A stretch of 64,000 nt of DNA from Draconibacterium halophilum (lineage in GTDB: Bacteria; Bacteroidota; Bacteroidia; Bacteroidales; Prolixibacteraceae): NCBI RefSeq assembly GCF_010448835.1, contig NZ_CP048409.1, positions 2,488,001 to 2,552,000 on the forward strand, given 5' to 3'. Below the pieces are notes generated by a model. It was not told the origin of the DNA. It saw nothing but the letters and a program-made list of their open reading frames with translations, and searched no databases. The stretch's first letter is position 1; each line of letters starts with the position of its first letter. A program made the position numbers and the translations under genes. This document shows positions 19,160-28,297 of the stretch, one piece after another.

Positions 19160-20161
19160 TTAATTGTTAACGATGTTTGGTTTTATTACTTCAATGTTAT
19201 TATTATTAAGTGTACCTTTTAGTTTACTATACATAAGTTCGTCTTTATACGTGCCAATAATTGCCCCTCCCGAACCGGTAAACTTTGCGCTGGCACCGAC
19301 TGACCGGGCCATTTCAACCATTTCAATATTTCCTTTGCTAATGGTGATTAATGAACGACGCAGATCGAAGTTTTCATCTATCAATTGGTGCATTAATTCA
19401 CAATCATTATTATACAAGGCTGTTTTAAACTCCTCAGTAATTTGTCCCCAACGATTCATGGCCTCAAGCACTTTTTCTTCGCCAATATTAAAACGTGCTT
19501 TCAAATTATTATGAATTGTTTCCGTACCTTCCGAAAGATCTTTCCGAAAAGCAATGTAAAAATTAGGGAAATTGGTGGTATTTAAAACCTTATAATTACC
19601 ATGCCCTTTTTCTTCCATGGTTTTCTTATTAAAATCCATAAAAACGGGTTTTTCAAAAGCTTGAGCAACCCGGTCTTGCAAGCCGGCTGAAATACCTAAC
19701 TCTCCGTTTTCAACCGAAAGTACCAGGTTGGCAAATGTAGCAGGATCAATGTACACTTCATAAAACAAACACATTGCTTTTAAAAATGCCGATAAAATTG
19801 CACTTGATCCGGCTAATCCTAATCGTAAAGGGATATTTGATTGATAGCGAATTGTGAAATTTTTGCTGGCCAACTGAATGTTATTCTTCACACAGTGCTC
19901 ATAAAATACCTTTATCATTCCCTTTAGCAAACGCATACCTCCATAATAACCGGCAAAGTTAATGTCTTCAACCAGCGATTGCATGTCTTTGTATGTTGTA
20001 ATATCCAGGCGCTGTGGCTTAATTTCTAACTCGGGGGTCTGATAGAGCTGAACATTTGCCATAAAATTGGAGAATACAAAGGCGATGGTTTTGCCATAAT
20101 ATCCATCCGATGGATTGCCAATAACAGCCGCTCTGGGGTATGAAAAGGTTTCAATTATCAT
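19160..20161 (-). CDS. GHMP-family sugar kinase, plant-type glucuronokinase-like
   Basis: 333 residues with the three GHMP kinase motifs: an N-terminal GNPSDGYYGKTIAF segment, the central ATP-binding loop GLAGSSAILSA, and the C-terminal TGSGGAIIG. Several stretches match what I recall of plant glucuronokinase: GNPSD near the N-terminus, GYYGGMRLLK, ENGELGISAGLQDRVAQ, and NIEMVEMARSVGASAKFTGSGGA. That enzyme phosphorylates C1 of D-glucuronate for salvage to UDP-glucuronate. Immediately downstream, three bases away, is galU, which could supply the nucleotidyl-transfer step. The nearby PUL encodes a GH67 alpha-glucuronidase that would release (4-O-methyl)glucuronate. Other GHMP sugar-1-kinases cannot be excluded from sequence alone. 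A possible -7 box (TAGTTTTA, minus strand, 20191-20184) lies just upstream. Confidence 0.82.
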   Translation of the reverse strand: MIIETFSYPRAAVIGNPSDGYYGKTIAFVFSNFMANVQLYQTPELEIKPQRLDITTYKDMQSLVEDINFAGYYGGMRLLKGMIKVFYEHCVKNNIQLASKNFTIRYQSNIPLRLGLAGSSAILSAFLKAMCLFYEVYIDPATFANLVLSVENGELGISAGLQDRVAQAFEKPVFMDFNKKTMEEKGHGNYKVLNTTNFPNFYIAFRKDLSEGTETIHNNLKARFNIGEEKVLEAMNRWGQITEEFKTALYNNDCELMHQLIDENFDLRRSLITISKGNIEMVEMARSVGASAKFTGSGGAIIGTYKDELMYSKLKGTLNNNNIEVIKPNIVNN

Positions 20162-20484
20162 TCAGGTTATTCTTTTTGATGCGTAAAACTAATACTTTTT
20201 TATTTTCTTACGAATTTAGAATCACCCGTTAAACAAATAAAATAAAGCCTTTTTGGGTTAAGATCTCTATAACCTGAAATTTTAAGGGGGAACAAAAAGG
20301 GTTTAATATATCGCCAATCTGTTGTTTTGGATTCGGCAAAAATCCCGGCAAACCAGCCGGTAATTTCTTTATAAAATAGATTTATAAATAAGTTAAACGA
20401 GTACCACAATTATTGCAAATATCAGTCCGGCGAGAGCCACCTAACTACCTGTAGTTAAAATGTGTGCCTGATGACACTTTCAGA
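20162..20484. other. Intergenic, no gene supported
   Basis: Holds the presumed promoter of the glucuronokinase-galU operon. A 69-residue minus-strand frame at 20200-20409 has no recognisable features. Confidence 0.4.
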
Positions 20485-21210
20485 TCATTTCTTCTTCATT
20501 TTTTTAAACCACATGTATTCTCCTTTATTATAATACTGGTTTTCCAGCTCGGGATTTATTTCTAATTCATCCGATGTGTAAGGTTTGTGCGGAACAAGAA
20601 CATCGTCTCCGGGTTGCCAATTTAATGGGGTAAGCACATTTTCTTTTTGTGTAAGTTGCAGTGCTTCAACCGTTCTTATTATTTCATTCATATTTCTTCC
20701 CACACTCATCGGATAAAAAGTAATGGCTTGGATAATGTTATCCGGATCAATAATAAATACACCTCTCACGTCTCTTTTGTCATTTGAGGAGTGATGCAAC
20801 ATTCCGTATTTTTTCGAAACTTCTCCTGAAAGATCAGCTACAATTGGGTATTCTATTTGGGTGGCTACATTTTCTTCCTTCAACACTCTTTCCATAAATT
20901 CTTTCCACAGTAAATGTCTTTCAACTTCATCAATTGATACTACGGCTATTTTTACGCCCAGCGAATCCAGTTTCTTTTGACTTCGGGCCAATCCGCATAA
21001 TTCAGAAGTACAAACAGCTGTAAAATCCAGTGGGTGGCTAAATAATATTTTCCAGTTAGTCCCAAAATCTTCGGGAAAGTTTAATATTCCATTTGTTGAT
21101 TTTTCGGTAAAAGAAGGAGCTTTATCTCCAATTAACGGCATCGGATTCTTTTTTGACCAACTTGTTATCGAAAAAAGTACTATCAAAACTGTTAATGCAA
21201 ATTGCTTCAT
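20485..21210 (-). CDS. Exported 1-Cys-type peroxiredoxin (Prx6 subfamily)
   Basis: 241 residues. A cleavable leader (about 1-19) is followed by a complete peroxiredoxin domain. The catalytic motif SHPLDFTAVCTSEL places the peroxidatic Cys at residue 67 with the preceding Thr and Pro. A second Cys at 72 is the only obvious partner. The long C-terminal domain (YPMSVGRNMNEIIRTVEALQLTQ ... NWQPGDDVLVP) is characteristic of the Prx6/1-Cys group. It would reduce peroxides in the periplasm, an unusual location since most members are cytoplasmic. It is a single-gene unit on the minus strand. A small inverted repeat (GTTACT-AGTT-AGTAAC, 21255-21270) lies about 45 bp upstream of the start and could be an operator. 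Confidence 0.92.
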   Translation of the reverse strand: MKQFALTVLIVLFSITSWSKKNPMPLIGDKAPSFTEKSTNGILNFPEDFGTNWKILFSHPLDFTAVCTSELCGLARSQKKLDSLGVKIAVVSIDEVERHLLWKEFMERVLKEENVATQIEYPIVADLSGEVSKKYGMLHHSSNDKRDVRGVFIIDPDNIIQAITFYPMSVGRNMNEIIRTVEALQLTQKENVLTPLNWQPGDDVLVPHKPYTSDELEINPELENQYYNKGEYMWFKKMKKK

Positions 21211-21550
21211 AATTTTAGTGATTAATTTGTTTAAAAAGTTGTCAAAATAACATCGTTACTAGTTAGTAACATATTTTTAAAATGAAGGTTCGTTAACAGA
21301 TTGTTATTTGCCAAATTATGGCGGAATAAGTGAATTTCAGTTCGGTCCTTTCCAAAAAAAATGATTATCAGAGGCTGTAAAAACCGCGTATTTTGAATTG
21401 TATGACCTTTTTGGTATTTCACGAAAAAATAAAAGCGCTTAAAATCAGGCTTTTGCAGCGGTCTGTATTTTTTGTTCTTGATAAAGTCTCACTTCTATTT
21501 CAACTAAGTTACTTTCTATATAAAATATACAAAAATGAATTAATACTTAG
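21211..21550. other. Peroxiredoxin upstream region
   Basis: Contains the peroxiredoxin promoter and the 6-bp-arm inverted repeat at 21255-21270. No gene is seen. Confidence 0.4.
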
Positions 21551-21748
21551 TTACAGCACTTTAGGAATCAGGATATCTTTGTCCGTGCTTCCCCAGAAAC
21601 CAAAATCGTTAATAAGCGCGTCCTTGTCTTCTGCTCGTAACTCGACAATATCGTTTTGTATGGCTTTTAGCAGGCCGCTGGTAATCACCACATCGGCACC
21701 TTTCTGCAACTGCTTTTTCATTTTGCTAAAATAGGCACTGGCTGCCAT
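21551..21748 (-). pseudogene. Fragment of a decayed gene, probably a CAZyme C-terminal part
   Basis: 65 residues containing GADVVITSGLLKAIQNDIVEL, ending DILIPKVL. The style (VVITSG near the end of a protein) recalls C-terminal parts of large secreted Bacteroidota hydrolases, but I cannot name the family. It lies in a different frame from the fragment upstream; its ATG shares an A with that fragment's stop (TAATG). Two unrelated partial frames abutting like this are best explained by deletion within an old PUL. Confidence 0.4.
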
Positions 21749-21978
21749 TATTCGGGAGTGGGTTCCAATCTAATGTCGCCATTAGTGACAATACGGTTTC
21801 CGTGCATAATCAGCGAAACACCGCCCTGATGTCCTTCAGGATAAATATCAACGAAGGCCATTACGTCCAATCCATGGTTTTGAAAATAACCGGATGATGT
21901 AAGTTTAAATTCCTGTGCGTTGAGGTTGTTAATGCTGATTACTAACAGAAAATAGAAAAGGAATGAAAGTTTCTTCAT
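21748..21978 (-). pseudogene. 5' remnant of a secreted glycoside hydrolase
   Basis: 76 residues: a clean signal peptide (KKLSFLFYFLLVISINNLNA, then QEF), then YFQNHGLDVMAFVDIYPEGH, then NGDIRLEPTPE and a stop. This resembles the N-terminal Ig-like module of large Bacteroidota glycoside hydrolases, in which the NGD[IV]RL.PTP motif is normally followed by several hundred residues of catalytic domain. Here the gene stops at once and an unrelated frame follows. It could still make a tiny secreted peptide, but a truncated relic is more likely. Confidence 0.5.
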
Positions 21979-22344
21979 GATTCAGATTTTAGGTTATTGG
22001 TTTATTATTTTAATGAGATTTATTGATTTTTCCTGCTAAACAAATTTTAAAAAAAATGTACATGGTACAATAAGTGTGTTTGTAACTAAAAATGTATTGA
22101 GCTTAGGAATTTTAAATTTAAATATGAACAGATCATATGTTTTGAATTGAAAATTCATATTGTATGTGTTACGAATAGTTGCAATAGTTAATAGTTTGTA
22201 TGTGATTTAATATGCATTAATACAGCATGTTAGAGTCTGTTATTGATAGATGTGTGAATGGTGTGTTTTCCTGTTTGTAGGGCAAATAAAGTTTTTTGGG
22301 GGTTTACTTAAATGCTGTTTTTGTGCTCTTTACTGAGTTGGATT

Positions 22345-22409
22345 TATCTAAACTTAAAACTAAAATATCTAAAATTATAAATCGCTATTTTGCTAATAAT
22401 GTAATTTTA
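22345..22409 (+). promoter_or_regulatory. PUL operator and promoter of TU1 (susCD)
   Basis: TATCTAAA occurs at 22345-22352 and again at 22366-22373, a 21-bp direct repeat (two helical turns). A TAATTTTA -7-like box is at 22402-22409, exactly 57 bp from the first octamer. The same layout precedes the other two PUL units. Direct repeats with helical spacing suit a dimeric AraC-type DNA-binding domain such as that of hybrid two-component regulators. Confidence 0.75.
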
Positions 22410-22446
22410 ACAATTACTAACAAACGATCATTCAAACTTAAATAAG

Positions 22447-22584
22447 ATGGACTTTAAAAAACTATTATCGTTAGCCGTAATTCTTACGAACACAAATTTC
22501 GCTTGTGATTTCCGATTATTCAGTATTGTTGGAAAAGTGATTCAAATACATAGGTTTAATTCGTTCATATTGTCGTTCACCTGA
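22447..22584 (+). CDS. Possible leader peptide or gene remnant, 45 residues
   Basis: A small frame beginning MDFKKLLSLAVILTNTNFAC, which looks like a lipoprotein signal, followed by about 25 residues without pattern. It lies about 30 nt downstream of the predicted TU1 transcription start and about 340 bp before susC. It may be the stub of a gene formerly first in the operon, or a translated leader. Evidence for expression is absent. Confidence 0.25.
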   Translation: MDFKKLLSLAVILTNTNFACDFRLFSIVGKVIQIHRFNSFILSFT

Positions 22585-22922
22585 TTCGCTCTGTTGGAGG
22601 GTATTGCATACACTATACAAGCATTGTGCAAATTATGTATGTTTAATGAAGTAGAATGAAAGATAGTGATTGCAACTTTTCGGATCGAATTGATTGCTAC
22701 TGTTTTCCTGAAAATTTCATTAAGCACCAAAGTTTAAAAAGATTTAGTTGAACACACGATGGAAAGTTAGTGATGCATAGGATCCTATCATCAGATAAAA
22801 CTCAGAATGAATGAAAATATAACTAAGAGGTTGGAGGCCATTTAGAGGGTGTATTCCGCCTGTATAAATAACCGCTATCGTCTTAGATTTAATTACAATT
22901 TATTAATCAAAACTATTTATTT

Positions 22923-25900
22923 ATGAAAAAAGGCAAATTATTTCAGGTTGCACTAGTGATGCTACCTATGATGCTCCTAACACTCTGGGGTATTGGACAA
23001 AACATCAATTTGCAGGGTACTGTAGTTGATGATTCCGGAAGTCCACTTCCGGGCGTTACCATTGTTGTAAAAGGGACCACGCAAGGAACGATTTCAGACA
23101 CCGATGGAAATTACTCTTTTTCAGAAGTTCCGGATGATGCTACACTTGTATTTTCTTTTATAGGAATGAGCACTCAGGAAATTTTGGTGGATGGGAAAAG
23201 CACGATTAATGTTACCATGAAAGAAGAGGCAATTGGTATTAATGAAGTCGTTGCAATTGGTTATGGGGTTCAAAAGAAAAAGTTAACCACAGGTGCCAAT
23301 ATTAATGTTGGTTCCGATGATCTCGTTCAGCAAAGTACAAGTGAAGCACTTGAAGCCATTCAAAGCCAGGCTCCCGGGGTTAATATTGTTCAGAATTCCG
23401 GTATGCCCGGAGAAGGATTTAAAGTAAATATTCGTGGCCTGGGTACAATTGGTAATTCTCAGCCATTATATGTAATTGATGGGGTTGCAGGAGGGAATAT
23501 AAATAATCTGAGTCCTGCCGACATTGAGTCGATTGACATTCTTAAAGATGCTGCTTCGGCTGCAATTTACGGTTCGCGTGCAGCCAATGGTGTAATTTTG
23601 GTTACTACAAAGCAAGGTCGCAGTGGCGATACGCAGATAAGCTATGACGGTTATTATGGATTTCAGCAAATAGAAAATCTGGAACAGCCACTCAATGCGC
23701 AGCAGTTTATGGATATTTATAATGAAGAAAGAGTTGTTTCCGGTAGAGATGCGATAGACTTTGCAAGTGCAATTCCCGATTTGTATCAGAAAATACAAAG
23801 TGGGCAATGGGATGGTACCAATTGGTTAGACGAGGCATATAATAAAAATGCGCCAATACAGAACCATGCGCTAAATATAAGCGGTGGTTCTGCACAATCT
23901 GTTTTTTCAATGGGATTCTCTTATACTTCTCAGGAAGGTGTTTTGGGTAAGCCGGTTGAACCTAACTACGAAAGATACACTGCGAGGTTAAACAGCGACC
24001 ATTTAATTTACAGGAAAAATGATCTTGATATAATAAAAATAGGTCAAACCTTCAATTATAGTTACAGCAAAAGAGCCGGTATTGCCATTGGCGGAATGTA
24101 TTATAATGATGTACGTAACTTGTTGGTAGGAAATCCTCTGGTTCCAATTTATAACGATGAGGGTGAATATTACGCCGCTGATGATTTGGCAGCCTCAGGT
24201 TTGGCCGGTTTATCATCGAGGCTCTATAATCCCATTGCGCAGATGCATCTGAACAGAGGGATGAATGAATCCCGAAACTATAACATCAACAGCAATGCCT
24301 ATTTGGAAATTCAGCCGATAAGAGATTTAGTATTCAGAAGCAGTTATGGATACCGGTATAATGGGAATAGTTATCGCAGCTATCAGCCGGCTTACAATCT
24401 CGCAGGAGACGTATCCTTAAGTCCTGGCCGCATCGTGCAGTCTTCAGGAAACGGACACAGCTGGACTTTTGAAAATACCTTGAATTACAGGTTTAATTCG
24501 GGCGATCACAATTTCGATGTTCTTGTGGGCCAGTCTTTGGAGAAATGGGGTTTGGGAACAAATATGAGTGCAACAAACGCCAATCCAACATTTATTGGTT
24601 TTGAGCATGCATACCTGGACAATACCGATGGATTAACTACTGGTGTTACTAGTATTTCGGGCGGCCCGCTTGGCAGAGGTCAGCTTGCTTCTTTCTTTGG
24701 AAGGATAAATTACGACTACGCCGAAAAGTATTTGTTAACCCTGGTAATGAGAGCTGATGGTTCTTCTAATTTTGCAAGAGGAAATCGTTGGGGGTACTTT
24801 CCATCTGTTTCAGCAGGCTGGGTAATGACAGAGGAACAATTTCTGCAAAATAATGGTTTTGTAGATTTTCTGAAATTGAGAGTTAGCTGGGGACAAAACG
24901 GTAATTCCGAAATCGACCCATTCCAGTATTTAGCACTCGTTGGATTCGATAAAGACAACAATTACCGCTTTGGTAGCAACCGAGACGTGATGCAGTTGGG
25001 GGGTATCCATCGATATTACCTAATCCCGATGTTAGCTGGGAAACTTCAGAGCAGTTGAATATTGGTGTGGATGCAAATTTTTTCAATTCACGACTTCAGC
25101 TGGTTACTGACTATTACAAAAAAACAACAAAAGACTGGTTAGTTCGTCAACCATTACCTGCAATTTTTGGGGCACAGGCTCCTTATTATAATGGTGGAGA
25201 TATTGTGAACAAAGGGGTAGAGCTTTCAGTGCGGTGGAATGATCGTATTGGTGAATTTAGCTACGGGGCACATTTTAACATCGCCAAAAATAAAAATGAA
25301 GTTACCCGATTGGGTAATGCAAGCGGATTTATACAAAGTGACGGAAGCATAATTTCACAGGGAACGGATCCTGTGTGGCGTGTTGAAACCGGATTTCCCG
25401 TAGGTTATTTTTATGGTTACAAAACAGCCGGAATATTCCAAAATCAGACAGAAATTGATAACTGGACAAATGGTTTTTTGCAAGAAAGCCCACAACCTGG
25501 TGATGTGATTTTTGTAGACACTAATGGTGATGATACTGTAACTCCCGATGATAAAACAATGATTGGTAACCCTCATCCTGATTTTAGAATAGGATTTGGA
25601 ATGAACTTTGAATACAAAGGGTTTGATTTCGCTGTTACAGCCAAAGGTGCATTCGGTCATCAGATTTTAAAATCGTACCGCTCATTTGCCGACAACGAAT
25701 TTCATAATTACACCGATCGTATTTTAACCCGCTGGAATGGTGAAGGTACTTCCAATCTTCTGCCACGCTTAACTGCCGGTAATACTACGAACAGAATCAA
25801 TATCTCGGAAATTTATATTGAAGACGGAGATTTTGTCAAAATCCAAAACGTAACGCTGGGATATGATTTCAAAAAATTGATGCCAAATGTACCTCTCGGA

Positions 25901-26068
25901 CAGGCACGTTTATATGTTACCGCGCGTAACCTGTTTACATTTACCAACTATTCAGGCATGGATCCTGAAGTAGGTTACGGCAATGAGCAGCCATTTGTCT
26001 CAGGTATTGATTTAGGTTTTTATCCTTCACCACGTTCATATATGATTGGTGTAAATCTTAAATTTTAA
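22923..26068 (+). CDS. SusC-family TonB-dependent outer-membrane transporter, split by a frameshift
   Basis: Imports oligosaccharides across the outer membrane using TonB energy, with the SusD lipoprotein as lid. Frames 22923-25058 and 25055-26068 together give about 1,048 residues, typical for SusC. Visible in order are a signal peptide, a carboxypeptidase-regulatory-like domain (INLQGTVVDDSGSPLPGVTI), a TonB-box-like VVAIGYG, the plug (VNIRGLGTIGNSQPLYVIDG), and the barrel ending YMIGVNLKF. The frame breaks in the G6 run at 24998-25003: the next frame continues GYPSILPNPDVSWETSEQ, the usual SusC wording, and adding one G restores it. It is the first gene of TU1, preceded by the 21-bp-spaced operator, and susD starts 10 bp after it. 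No stand-alone binding protein follows SusD. Confidence 0.93.
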
Positions 26069-26078
26069 AAACTTTTAA

Positions 26079-27836
26079 ATGAGAAATGTTATGAAAAAAA
26101 TAATATATTGTTTGATTGCAGTTTTATTGCTGTGGGGGTGCGAAGATTTTCTGGACATAGATCCGCTTACCGATAAAACCTCAGCCAACTTTCCTCAAAC
26201 AGCAGATGATGCTGAACAAATGATGGCTGGAATTTACACTTTAATGAACAATTTACAGAGTCAGGTTGACCGAAGCCCATTCTTCATTTGGGAAGTTGCA
26301 AGCGACGAAAAGCTTGGTGGTGGCGGAATGAATGATATTCAGGCACAGTCGTATGAAACTTTCCAGTTCTCCGACAATGAAATGTTGTTAAATTCCTGGA
26401 GTGTTTTGTATCAGGGAATACACAGGGCCAACTTTGCCATAGAGAATATGCCATTGCTTGGAGATGAGATTGTTAGTCCTGAAAAAAAGGCTCAGTTTAC
26501 CGGAGAAGCAATGTTTTTACGCGCCTGGTATTATTATCAGTTAAATTCGGTTTTCAACGAAGTTCCATTGAAAATTACCACTGAAAATGTGAATTTACCC
26601 GCAGCTTCTGTTGATGAAATTTACGGACAAATAGCTTCTGACCTGAAAAATGCTATTGAAATGCTTCCGAATGTACCCTACAACCAAACCCAGCAGGGAA
26701 GAATAACCAAATGGGCTGCACAAGCCTTAATGGCCCGCGTATTCCTTTTTTATACCGGTTTCTATAATAAAAATGAAATTACATTACCTGAAGGCGGAAG
26801 CGTTTCAAAACAAAACGTTATTTCATGGCTGGAAGATTGCTATACAAACAGCGGTCATTATTTAGTAGGTGATTTTCATGAACTTTGGCCCTATACAAAT
26901 TCATTATCTATAGGTGATTATGGATACATCCAGGATTACATGGCAGAAACAGGCAAGAGTCTCACTTATGCAAGTGACAATGGTGCCAGAAATCCGGAAT
27001 CAGTTTTTGTTCTTCAGTTCTCAAATTTTGCTGGATGGGGTATCGACAGAGGTTACTCTAATACCTATCAGTTGTTTTATGCTTTAAGAGGGCTACAGAA
27101 TCTTGAAAACACCTATCCGTTTGCCGGTGGCTGGGGACAAGGCAACTCTGTTCCGGCGTCGTTGGTTGATCAATGGAAGGAAGACGAGCCTAACGATGTG
27201 AGACTTTGGGCCTCTGTAATGGATATTGAGAAAGAAGTTGTTCCATTAGGCTATCAAAGAGGACAATGGGACTTTGTTCTGGAAAGCAATTACTGGGGTA
27301 AAAAATATAACGGAGTTACTGCCAGAGGGAGTGATGGTAATTTGAAAAATGATTATGGCGTAATTATGTATGGAACATCTGACAACAATCAGCTGTCTCA
27401 CACCGATGACTTGGTCTACATCCGTTTTGCTGATGTGCTTCTCATGTTGTCTGAGCTGAAAGAAGATGCAACATATATGAATGAAGTAAGAGCTCGTGCT
27501 GAATTGCCTCCTGTTACCTATTCATTAGAGAATATTCAGAAAGAAAGGCAGCATGAACTGGCATTTGAAGGCACAAGATGGAACGATATGAGGCGCTGGG
27601 GTGACAGTTACGCGAAAACTGCCCTGGAATCACAGGTAGGAGTAGCAGTTTATAACTTTGGAGCTGCAGACACACATACTGCTTTGCATCCTGATGGCTA
27701 TAGTGCACGTTATGATGCAACCAAAGGATTCTTCCCAATTCCTCAAAGTCAGATTGACCTTTCCGAAGGCATGCTGGAACAAAATGAGGGATACAGTCAG
27801 TCAGGAGAAGGATTGTACAGAGGTTGGCAAAATTAA
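26079..27836 (+). CDS. SusD/RagB-family surface glycan-binding lipoprotein
   Basis: 585 residues, a SusD of usual length. The lipobox LLWGC gives an acylated Cys near residue 21, followed by EDFLDIDPLTDKTSANF, the standard SusD start. TPR-rich RagB features follow (AQFTGEAMFLRAWYYYQLNSVFNEVPL) and the C-terminal motif EKERQHELAFEGTRWNDMRRWG in the form ENIQKERQHELAFEGTRWND. It binds the target glycan at the cell surface and caps the SusC barrel. Met5 (26091) is an alternative start. A strong terminator 115 bp downstream ends TU1, so the enzymes that follow rely on their own promoter. Confidence 0.96.
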   Translation: MRNVMKKIIYCLIAVLLLWGCEDFLDIDPLTDKTSANFPQTADDAEQMMAGIYTLMNNLQSQVDRSPFFIWEVASDEKLGGGGMNDIQAQSYETFQFSDNEMLLNSWSVLYQGIHRANFAIENMPLLGDEIVSPEKKAQFTGEAMFLRAWYYYQLNSVFNEVPLKITTENVNLPAASVDEIYGQIASDLKNAIEMLPNVPYNQTQQGRITKWAAQALMARVFLFYTGFYNKNEITLPEGGSVSKQNVISWLEDCYTNSGHYLVGDFHELWPYTNSLSIGDYGYIQDYMAETGKSLTYASDNGARNPESVFVLQFSNFAGWGIDRGYSNTYQLFYALRGLQNLENTYPFAGGWGQGNSVPASLVDQWKEDEPNDVRLWASVMDIEKEVVPLGYQRGQWDFVLESNYWGKKYNGVTARGSDGNLKNDYGVIMYGTSDNNQLSHTDDLVYIRFADVLLMLSELKEDATYMNEVRARAELPPVTYSLENIQKERQHELAFEGTRWNDMRRWGDSYAKTALESQVGVAVYNFGAADTHTALHPDGYSARYDATKGFFPIPQSQIDLSEGMLEQNEGYSQSGEGLYRGWQN

Positions 27837-27950
27837 CCGGAGAAAGCAATATAAATTATTGAAAAATCCATTATGCGATCAAAACGATGCTTATAAATAG
27901 AACCAAATTTAATTTTTTGGTATGATAGATTAGTTATTTGATCAGAGTTG

Positions 27951-27984
27951 AAAAGCGCCACCGGTTTTGTGTGGCGCTTTTTTT
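27951..27984 (+). terminator. Terminator after susD
   Basis: Stem AAAAGCGCCAC (27951-27961) / GTGGCGCTTTT (27971-27981) with a 9-nt loop, running into a T-tract. It closes TU1. Confidence 0.9.
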
Positions 27985-28033
27985 ATGATCTGATTTTGAC
28001 TTTACGAAATGAACGTAACGAATTTCTTCAAAT

Positions 28034-28098
28034 TATCTAAAATTAGAAAGAGAATGTCCATAATCACAGGCGCATCATAGAGGCTATTTATAATTTTA
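28034..28098 (+). promoter_or_regulatory. PUL operator and promoter of TU2
   Basis: TATCTAAA at 28034-28041 sits in the extended context AATTATCTAAAATTA. The expected second site 21 bp on (28055-28062) is degenerate, TGTCCATA, with 5 of 8 matches. TAATTTTA at 28091-28098 lies exactly 57 bp from the first octamer, as in TU1 and TU3. It is placed 50 bp after the susD terminator. The weak second site may give this unit a different induction threshold (inference). Confidence 0.7.
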
Positions 28099-28297
28099 CA
28101 AATAGCAAAGACCATTAGACTGTAATAAGCCATGCGTATTAGGGCAAACAGATAAGCGGTATACTTCAACTTAAAACTACTATGCAGCTACTAGTCTCTG
28201 TTCGTGCAGTTAGTCGCTTTGCTACTGTCTGGATAGTACTTAAATAAAAAGGGAAAACTGGAAAGAATAGACTAAATCAATAAAGCATAATAAAAAT
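28099..28297 (+). other. TU2 untranslated leader
   Basis: About 190 bp between the predicted TU2 start and the first esterase. No ORF or recognisable RNA motif is seen. Confidence 0.4.

Larger units (their letters stand above)
21979..22922. other. SusC upstream region with operator, promoter and long leader
   Basis: 944 bp. It carries the PUL operator (22345-22373), the promoter box (22402-22409) and a predicted untranslated leader of about 500 nt before susC. A 45-codon frame at 22447-22584 with a lipoprotein-like leader lies near the start of that transcript. No other gene is seen. Confidence 0.5.

Noticed and set aside
20200..20409. 69-residue minus-strand ORF between the kinase and the peroxiredoxin
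   Set aside because: No homology I recognise, no signal peptide, and it covers the likely promoter region of the kinase operon.
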